DNA of 42,083 nucleotides, from the NCBI GenBank assembly GCA_964423745.1, contig CAYRGG010000038.1, positions 1-42,083 of the forward strand, written 5' to 3'. Within the stretch, counting starts at the first letter, position 1. Every line of letters starts with the position of its first letter. Position numbers and translations under genes: made by a program. The notes under the pieces were generated by a model that was not told where the DNA came from, did not search any database, and was given only the letters and a program-made list of their open reading frames with translations. This document shows positions 33,565 to 39,693 of the stretch, in pieces. The stretch is from CAYRGG01 sp964423745. GTDB taxonomy: Bacteria; Pseudomonadota; Gammaproteobacteria; Competibacterales; Competibacteraceae.

Positions 33565-34305
33565 ATGCAGGTGTTTTTCTACCATACCCCTGACCTATGC
33601 CCCTCGGATTCCCTTCCCGATTGTGCGGTGGTCATCGATGTCTTACGGGCTACCACAACAATGTGCGCGGCATTGCAAGCCGGTGTCGAGGCGGTTCAGG
33701 TCTTTGCTGATGTTGAGACGCTGATGCAGGTCAGTGAGCCATGGCCTAAAGAAAAACGCCTCCGGGCCGGGGAACGGGGTGGTCAAAAGTTACCTGATTT
33801 TGATCTCGGTAATTCACCCCTAGAATGTACCTCAGCCCGGCTCAGTGGCCGCCGCTTGTTTATGAGCACTACCAATGGCACCCGAACGCTACGCCGGGTG
33901 GAATCAGCCAACGTGGTTTTAGCAGCAGCCCTTGTCAATCGACAACGGGTTGTGGAATATCTCCTGACACATCGTCCCAAGACCCTTTGGCTGGTGGCTT
34001 CTGGATGGGAAGGTCATTTTTCTTTAGAGGACACCGTCTGCGTAGGCGCCATTGCGCAGGGTTTGGTGGAGGGTGCTAAAAAGAGCCTGTTGGATATGGC
34101 AGGCAACGATGAACTGATTGCCGCCATTGCCCTCTATCAACAATGGCAGAACCGCTTGTTAGCGCTTTTGCGCCATGCCAGTCATGGCCAACGTCTATTA
34201 AGGCTTGGATTTGAGGAGGATCTTAATTTCTGTGCTCAGACTGATGTGTTAAATATATTACCCATCCAGAAAGAGTCAGGTCTGTTGATATCGACTACAG
34301 GTTAA
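33565..34305 (+). CDS. comB: 2-phosphosulfolactate phosphatase (ComB family)
   Basis: Mg-dependent phosphatase that gives (R)-3-sulfolactate, step two of PEP-dependent coenzyme M synthesis in methanogens; bacterial members may work in sulfolactate formation or on other phosphates. The 246-residue protein shows the diagnostic VIDVLRATTTMCAAL near residues 22-37, GERGG followed by FDLGNSP, and the STTNGTR loop. ComA (phosphosulfolactate synthase) is absent from the window. It follows ldh on the same strand, and its 3' end overlaps the 3' end of the opposite-strand MarC gene by 11 bases. Confidence 0.9.
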   Translation: MQVFFYHTPDLCPSDSLPDCAVVIDVLRATTTMCAALQAGVEAVQVFADVETLMQVSEPWPKEKRLRAGERGGQKLPDFDLGNSPLECTSARLSGRRLFMSTTNGTRTLRRVESANVVLAAALVNRQRVVEYLLTHRPKTLWLVASGWEGHFSLEDTVCVGAIAQGLVEGAKKSLLDMAGNDELIAAIALYQQWQNRLLALLRHASHGQRLLRLGFEEDLNFCAQTDVLNILPIQKESGLLISTTG

Positions 34306-34885
34306 AATATTCCGCGACGCCATCTAGAAACATTTGCACGGCCACAGTGACCAGTAACATGCCCATCAGCCGTTCTATTGCAATGACTCCCCGCACCCCC
34401 AAAAATCGATGTAACGCTGTAGACGCCAGCAGAACAACTGCTGTCACAAGCCAAGCGATGACTAACGCGATGAACCAATCCACCCTACGCTCGGGTTCCC
34501 GGCTAACTAGAAGCAGTAGCGTTGCAAATGCAGAAGGCCCGGCAATCAGGGGAATAGCCAGGGGTACGATAAATGGCTCGCCTTGCAGCTCATCGTCGAT
34601 CATGCCGCCGCCCTTGGTGGGAAATATCATTTTTATGGCAATTAAAAATAGAATAATGCCTCCGGCAATACCGATGGAAGATTCTTTTAAATGGAAAAGA
34701 GACAGTATTTCGTTGCCAAAAAAAAGAATAACGATAAGGGCGCTGAGGGATATCAACAGTTCACGGATTAAAATATAACGCTGTCTTGCCGGTGCTATAT
34801 CTTTAAGCACAGCGAGAAATAGTGGAATATTGCCTACTGGGTCCATCACTAAAAGCAATATGATGGCTGCGGAAACGATATCCAT
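34295..34885 (-). CDS. MarC-family integral membrane protein (YhgN-like)
   Basis: A 196-residue inner-membrane protein with six hydrophobic segments. Typical family features are the N-terminal LLLVMDPVGNIPLFLAVL and the symmetrical central repeat LAIPLIAGPSAFATLLLL. Function is unsettled; despite the name, it is not a drug-resistance pump. Its stop codon overlaps the end of comB on the other strand by 11 bases. Confidence 0.92.
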   Translation of the reverse strand: MDIVSAAIILLLVMDPVGNIPLFLAVLKDIAPARQRYILIRELLISLSALIVILFFGNEILSLFHLKESSIGIAGGIILFLIAIKMIFPTKGGGMIDDELQGEPFIVPLAIPLIAGPSAFATLLLLVSREPERRVDWFIALVIAWLVTAVVLLASTALHRFLGVRGVIAIERLMGMLLVTVAVQMFLDGVAEYFNL

Positions 34886-35123
34886 AGGGTGCTCGGGGTT
34901 GGTTTAAAAGCCTGTTGTGGGATCTGAGATTGGTTTGCTACTTGTCAATCCCACACAATAAGTCTACATATCTAAAAAGGAGTTAAGCTTGCCGACGGTT
35001 ATTTGCGATGCACATGTCTTTTTAGGTTAAAAATATAGTAATAAAGTTTAATTTTTAACTAAGGCCAACAGTAACACTGTTTCCAATTAAACCGGCAAAC
35101 TGCCGCACGAGGAGGAAAGCATC

Positions 35124-36242
35124 ATGCTTATTGGCGTACCTAAAGAAATCAAGACCCAAGAATACCGAATTGGCATGACGCCTAGTAATGTGCGTGAAAT
35201 GATCGAACATGGTCATAAAGTGATCGTTCAGAGCAATGGCGCGTTAGGGATCGGCATTACCGATGACGACTACCGGGCGGTGGGTGCGGAGATTGCCGAT
35301 ACCCCTGAAGAAATTTACGCCACGGCGGATATGATTGTTAAAGTCAAGGAACCGCAACCCAATGAGTGCAAGATGCTGCGGGAAGGCCAGATTTTGTATA
35401 CCTATCTTCATCTGGCGCCTGATCCCGAACAAACCAAAGGACTTATCGAGTCGGGTTGCGTCGGTATTGCCTATGAGACGGTGACTGATGCCCGTGGTGG
35501 CTTGCCCCTATTGGCCCCCATGAGCGAAGTCGCGGGACGCTTAGCAACCCAGGCTGGCGCCCATTGTTTGGAAAAACCGGTGGGTGGGGCTGGGATACTG
35601 CTGGGCGGTGTCCCCGGTGTCGTGGCGGCCCATGTGGTGGTGCTGGGTGGTGGTGTTGCGGGGACTAACGCTGCGCGGATGGCCATGGGTATGGAAGCCC
35701 GCGTCACCATCATCGATAAATCCATCCATCGGCTCTATGAACTTGACCTACAATTTGGCTCTCAGATTAACACGGTTTTTTCCACCAAAGACGCCATCGA
35801 AAAATATGTGCTCGATGCGGATTTGGTAATCGGCACTGTGCTGATTCCAGGTGCTGCAGCGCCCAAACTGGTTACTCGGGATATGCTTAAGGCCATGCGT
35901 CCTGGGTCGGTGCTGGTGGATGTCTCCATCGACCAGGGTGGTTGTTTTGAGACCAGCCGCATCACCACCCATGCGGATCCCACCTATGAGGAAGAAGGCA
36001 TTGTCCATTACTGTGTCGCCAATATGCCTGGCGCGGTTCCGCGCACCTCTACGTTTGCCCTGAACAACGTCACCTTACCCGGTGCTTTGGCCTTGGCCGA
36101 CAAAGGCTACAAGCAGGCATTGATCGATGATCCCCATCTCCGCAATGGCCTTAATGTCCACTATGGCCAGATTACCTACGAGGCCGTGGCGCGTGATCTT
36201 GGTTATGACTATATGCCAGCCGAGAAGGCTCTAGCGATTTAA
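35124..36242 (+). CDS. ald: Alanine dehydrogenase
   Basis: NAD-dependent enzyme that converts L-alanine to pyruvate + ammonia and back; 372 aa, cytosolic. All key residues align with characterised Ald: Arg15 and Lys75 (pyruvate binding, IVKVKEPQP), catalytic His96 (YLHLAPDP), the Rossmann GGGVAG near 175 and Asp near 270 (SIDQGG). A very strong ribosome binding site (GAGGAGGAAAG) precedes the ATG. Alanine racemase follows after 33 bases, giving a pyruvate/L-Ala/D-Ala operon. This might serve D-alanine use, nitrogen assimilation or redox balance. Confidence 0.97.
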   Translation: MLIGVPKEIKTQEYRIGMTPSNVREMIEHGHKVIVQSNGALGIGITDDDYRAVGAEIADTPEEIYATADMIVKVKEPQPNECKMLREGQILYTYLHLAPDPEQTKGLIESGCVGIAYETVTDARGGLPLLAPMSEVAGRLATQAGAHCLEKPVGGAGILLGGVPGVVAAHVVVLGGGVAGTNAARMAMGMEARVTIIDKSIHRLYELDLQFGSQINTVFSTKDAIEKYVLDADLVIGTVLIPGAAAPKLVTRDMLKAMRPGSVLVDVSIDQGGCFETSRITTHADPTYEEEGIVHYCVANMPGAVPRTSTFALNNVTLPGALALADKGYKQALIDDPHLRNGLNVHYGQITYEAVARDLGYDYMPAEKALAI

Positions 36243-36275
36243 GGGAATACCCAAAGGCCACCCTTTTTAGACTGT

Positions 36276-37367
36276 ATGTATCCAGCTGCCACAGCCGCTA
36301 TTGATTTAGCGGCTTTGCGCCATAACCTGGCGAGAGTGCGTGCCGCGGCGCCCGGTGCGGGAGTGGCGGCCGCCATTAAGTCCAACGGTTATGGCCACGG
36401 CGTGTTGCGGGTAGCCAAAGGTTTGCAAGGCGCCGATATGTTTGCCGTGGCTCGCTGTAATGAAGCCTTAACCTTACGGGAAGCGGGTATCACTAAACCC
36501 ATTCTCGTGTTGGAGGGTTTTCTACAACCGGAAGAGGTGATTCTGTGTAGTCGCTATGGGCTTCAGGCTACGGTTCACCACGAATCGCAATTGCACATGC
36601 TAGAAGCCGCACGGCCCGAGCGGCCCATTAATTTATGGATAAAAGTCGACACCGGTATGCACAGACTGGGGTTTTCACCTACCACATTGCCAGAGGTTAT
36701 AAAACGGTTGGGAGCGTGTCAGAACGCGGCTCCTCAGCTACGTGTAATGAGTCACTTGGCGAAAGCCGATGACCGTAATGATCCTTACACCCATTACCAA
36801 CTGGAAGTCTTCAATACCACGACACAACATCTACCGGCTGAGCGTTCTTTAGCCAATTCAGGTGGACTTTTAGGTTGGCCAGCAACCCATTTCGATTGGG
36901 TTCGCCCCGGCATCATGCTCTATGGCTGTTCTCCCTTTGCTAATGGGACCGGTGCGGATGAGCATCTACGCCCCGTGATGACCCTCACCAGCCGCTTAAT
37001 CGCTATTCAACACTACCCGGCTGGTGAGCCCGTGGGTTATGGGGGTACCTGGTGTTGCCCCAGGGACAGCCGGATTGGCGTAGCCGCCATCGGTTATGGG
37101 GACGGCTATCCCCGCCATGCCCCCTCGGGTACCCCAGTGTTGGTCAATGGTCAGCGGGCTTCATTGGTAGGACGTGTCTCCATGGATATGATCACCATCG
37201 ATCTCACCCAGCAACCCCAAGCCCAGGTTGGCGATCCCGTGACTTTATGGGGGGCTGGTTTACCGGCAGAGGAAGTGGCCCGCTGGGCTGACACCATTGC
37301 CTACGAATTATTTTGCCAAGTCACCCCTCGGGTTGTCTTTATCGAGACGCCAAGCACTTCGCTATAA
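36276..37367 (+). CDS. alr: Alanine racemase
   Basis: PLP-dependent enzyme that interconverts L- and D-alanine for peptidoglycan (or feeds D-Ala to Ald); 363 aa. The PLP lysine is Lys35 in AAIKSNGYGHG. This motif differs from the usual K-A-(D/N)-A-Y-G-H-G by Ser and Gly substitutions. The second catalytic residue is Tyr255 in VGYGGTW. IGYGDGYPR and GRVSMDM further mark the family. It is 33 bases downstream of ald. The cupin gene's ribosome binding site overlaps its stop codon, so at least three genes are probably co-transcribed. Confidence 0.95.
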   Translation: MYPAATAAIDLAALRHNLARVRAAAPGAGVAAAIKSNGYGHGVLRVAKGLQGADMFAVARCNEALTLREAGITKPILVLEGFLQPEEVILCSRYGLQATVHHESQLHMLEAARPERPINLWIKVDTGMHRLGFSPTTLPEVIKRLGACQNAAPQLRVMSHLAKADDRNDPYTHYQLEVFNTTTQHLPAERSLANSGGLLGWPATHFDWVRPGIMLYGCSPFANGTGADEHLRPVMTLTSRLIAIQHYPAGEPVGYGGTWCCPRDSRIGVAAIGYGDGYPRHAPSGTPVLVNGQRASLVGRVSMDMITIDLTQQPQAQVGDPVTLWGAGLPAEEVARWADTIAYELFCQVTPRVVFIETPSTSL

Positions 37368-37380
37368 GGAGAAAATGAAT

Positions 37381-37725
37381 ATGACCGATACCAGCGTAAA
37401 AAAAGTTAGCTCCCATTATTCACCCAAAGGCGAGATGGGCCAAAAGTATTTGGCTTCTGGAAAAACCCTGTCGATGCGGTTATGGGACAAAGAACAACCC
37501 GCAGAGGCCAAGCCCCACACCCAGCGAGACTACGAAACCGTTGGCTATGTGCTAGAAGGCCGGGCTGAATTGCATCTTGAAGGCCAACAGGTATTATTGG
37601 AACCGGGTGATTCCTGGGTAGTGCCGAAAGGGGCTTCGCATAGTTATAAAATTCTTGAACCTTTCTCCGCCATCGAAGTCACTCATCCACCCGCATCGGC
37701 TCAAGGCCGCGATCACTCACCTTAA
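37381..37725 (+). CDS. Small single-domain cupin protein
   Basis: A 114-residue protein with one cupin barrel: HTQRDYETVGYVLEGRAEL (motif 1, with His and Glu) and PGDSWVVPKGASHSY (motif 2, with His). The metal ligands are mostly in place. The function may be sensing or binding a small molecule; no enzyme activity can be assigned. I chose ATG 37381, nine bases after AGGAG; another ATG at 37375 lies too close to that site. The ribosome binding site overlaps the alr stop, so it is probably translationally coupled. Confidence 0.82.
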   Translation: MTDTSVKKVSSHYSPKGEMGQKYLASGKTLSMRLWDKEQPAEAKPHTQRDYETVGYVLEGRAELHLEGQQVLLEPGDSWVVPKGASHSYKILEPFSAIEVTHPPASAQGRDHSP

Positions 37726-37803
37726 AACAATTTGAAAAGTAACCATAGCTGACTAAAAATCTAATTTAAAAGGAAGTGAATTAATTTATCGGGATTAGCT
37801 GAG

Positions 37804-38373
37804 ATGGTAATGATTATGGGCGAAGTTATCGAGCGCCATCAATTTACGGCTCAACAATATGAAAAGATGGTTAGCTTGGGCATTATCGACCCTGAGGCGC
37901 GGGTTGAATTAATCGATGGGGAGATCGTCGCCATGTCGCCGGCTAACGAACCCCATGAAGGTATGGTGCGATGGCTTTTAAATCGGTTGATGCCGCAGGT
38001 CGGTCAGTTGGCGACAGTGGATGTGCAAAACGCCATAGCGCTTGACGAGCGTTCACGACCGGAGCCTGATTTAATGCTCCTCAAGCCACGCCACGATGCT
38101 TACCGGAACCGTCGTCCAAAGCCACAGGACGTTTTGCTATTGATTGAGGTAGCCGATAGTTCCTTGCAAAAAGACCGCACTATAAAACTTCCTCGGTATG
38201 GGCGCGGGGCCATTCCCGAAGTTTGGATCATTGATTTAGAAGGACGTTGTGTTGAGATTTATCGTCATCCTATAGGGGAAGGCTATGGGCAGTCTCTTGT
38301 GGTACGGCAGGGGCAAATCGTCTGTTTAGCCCTGCCTGAGATGGTCCTGTCGGTTGACGATCTATTTGCCTAG
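37804..38373 (+). CDS. Uma2-family (DUF820) putative PD-(D/E)xK nuclease
   Basis: A 189-residue protein of the Uma2 family, common in cyanobacteria and other environmental bacteria, with a predicted restriction-endonuclease-like fold. Seen: VELIDGEI (33-41), PEPDLMLLK with Asp89, and LIEVADSSLQKDR-K with Glu115 and Lys123 or Lys128. These correspond to the D-ExA-K active-site pattern. Biological role unknown; members are often present in many copies and have been linked to mobile DNA. Several in-frame ATGs lie at the start (37804, 37810, 37816); the first has no clear ribosome binding site. It starts 78 bases after the cupin gene. Confidence 0.87.
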   Translation: MVMIMGEVIERHQFTAQQYEKMVSLGIIDPEARVELIDGEIVAMSPANEPHEGMVRWLLNRLMPQVGQLATVDVQNAIALDERSRPEPDLMLLKPRHDAYRNRRPKPQDVLLLIEVADSSLQKDRTIKLPRYGRGAIPEVWIIDLEGRCVEIYRHPIGEGYGQSLVVRQGQIVCLALPEMVLSVDDLFA

Positions 38374-38565
38374 AGCCTGTACTGTTAACACTAATCAATG
38401 TATCAGTGATCAGTGCAAAAAAAGACATAAACAGGACATAGAGTTTGTCAAAGCGTGAGAAAATTCTTCTAAATCCTTTGCCGCTAGTATTTTGATAGAG
38501 TAGGGGAGTAAAGAGGCAAATTTATTCTCAGCTCTAGTGACTCCAAGGATTGATAACGGGTACGC

Positions 38566-38754
38566 CTATTCCAGTCCTATGCGGCGACCGATAGCTGCCA
38601 GGGCATCACCCATGCGGATGCGCTGCGCTGGCTTCACCGCGGTTTCCAAAATATCGCGCACTTCCGCTTCCGTGCTGCGGCCATGTTGAGCGGCCCGCAT
38701 GCGAAGCGCACGGTGTACCTCATCGGGTACATTGCGAACGATAAGTACTGCCAT
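38566..38754 (-). CDS. FitA-type ribbon-helix-helix antitoxin, orphan and C-terminally short
   Basis: A 62-residue protein matching FitA/VapB antitoxins: the RHH strand and helix VLIVRNVPDEVHRALRMRAA, then GRSTEAEVRDIL. The usual C-terminal toxin-binding region (after GDALAAIGRRIGL) stops at a TAG where relatives continue about 15-20 residues. No FitB/VapC PIN toxin follows; the downstream 190 bases to the Uma2 gene have no such frame. It may be a leftover antitoxin that still represses or neutralises toxins elsewhere, or a decaying gene. I prefer the second ATG (38754); an ATG three codons earlier (38763) is also possible. Confidence 0.78.
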   Translation of the reverse strand: MAVLIVRNVPDEVHRALRMRAAQHGRSTEAEVRDILETAVKPAQRIRMGDALAAIGRRIGLE

Positions 38755-38793
38755 AGCTGTCATTTCCTACATTTTAACGTCGATGATGTCATT

Positions 38794-38914
38794 AGGACTT
38801 ACGCAGCTCGTTCCAGAGGACGCCGTGAACACCTCCCTGTGGGCTTGAATGCGGCCATCCAGGCCGCATACACCTCTTTTCACGAGCTACATAAGTCCTT
38901 TTTGCGTAAGTCCT
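38794..38914. repeat. MITE/REP-like element 2
   Basis: A 121-base unit with perfect 12-base terminal inverted repeats (AGGACTTACGCA at 38794-38805, TGCGTAAGTCCT at 38903-38914). Inside are GACGCCGTGAACACCTCC, then CTGTGGGCTT, then a perfect hairpin ATGCGGCC/GGCCGCAT (38849-38869, 5-base loop). The core and hairpin positions mirror those of the element at 27803-27896, but the terminal repeats differ. It lies beside the truncated antitoxin gene. Confidence 0.78.
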
Positions 38915-39269
38915 GGTCATATTAGATTATCGAAAACACTTCAACAAATTTTTCCAAGAAGTTTAGTCTCTATATCAAATCGTAAAGAGGTCATGTTGTT
39001 TTCCTTCCTGGTCAAGGACTGACCCTTAAAGGTATATCAATACCTGTTGGCGTCACTCACTGTCCTTAATCGTGACCAAATCCCACTAATCCTTAACTAA
39101 ATTAATATTAAGTAATTGATTTATAATAATATCTTAAAGTGGCCTTCTTTTTGCAGTTTTATCTTACTGATCATTAACGGATTGTCACACATCCAAACAG
39201 GGTAGGGGATCTGCGACTTATTTCTGTCGCCGCATCGGATTGCAGGCTGACAAACACGGAGGTTATTCA
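38915..39269. other. Intergenic region upstream of restriction-modification remnant
   Basis: 355 A/T-rich bases between the MITE-like element and the MmeI-type fragment. I see no coding frame. A GGAGG site at the right end serves the next ATG. Confidence 0.45.
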
Positions 39270-39689
39270 ATGGCCAGGGAAGGCGTTTTTCCCCCTGCGG
39301 CTAAAAAAGCCGCTCGTTCTTCATTAGTAGCGTCTGAACTTAATCGCACTCGGCTCCTGGAAAAGTGCTCAGTTTATGTTAGCGCTGTACCGGCAGCCGT
39401 CTCACTTACCCCTCATCAGTGCATTAGTCGTTGGCAAGCCGCAAAGCTGACTGAAAGTAGCGGTTCTCAGCGGCATTTCAATGGCCTATGCAGCCTGTTA
39501 GACGTTCAAATACCCCGCAAAGCCGATCCTACAGGGGGGTTTTATACCGCTAAGCGCGACACCCGAAAAACTGACGGTCAGGACAGTTGGGCTGAAGTCT
39601 GGGTGCGAGGCTGCTTTGCCTGGAAGCACAAGAGCTTAAGTGGGGATCTTAACGCTACTGTGCGCCAACGCCACGTTGCAGGGAGTTAG
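39270..39689 (+). pseudogene. MmeI-type N-terminal nuclease domain fragment
   Basis: A 139-residue frame whose residues 45-130 match the N-terminal domain of MmeI-like type IIL restriction-modification enzymes: SLTPHQCISRWQAAKL, SQRHFNGLCSLL, ADPTGGFY, DGQDSWAEVWVRG and FAWKHK. In the family, the last motif normally reads W-E-Y-K-G-K and carries the nuclease Glu-x-Lys; here the Glu is Lys119. After the motif the match breaks down within about 20 residues and a TAG stops the frame. The first 44 residues do not match the family. So this is a truncated, catalytically impaired fragment. It has a good ribosome binding site (GGAGG), and the next gene starts 4 bases after its stop. Confidence 0.65.
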
Positions 39690-39693
39690 CACC

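Noticed and set aside
34295..34305. Functional meaning of the comB/MarC 3' overlap
   Set aside because: An 11-base convergent overlap is common in compact bacterial chromosomes.
38683..38925. 80-codon plus-strand frame
   Set aside because: It is antisense to the FitA gene and then reads through the repeat element.
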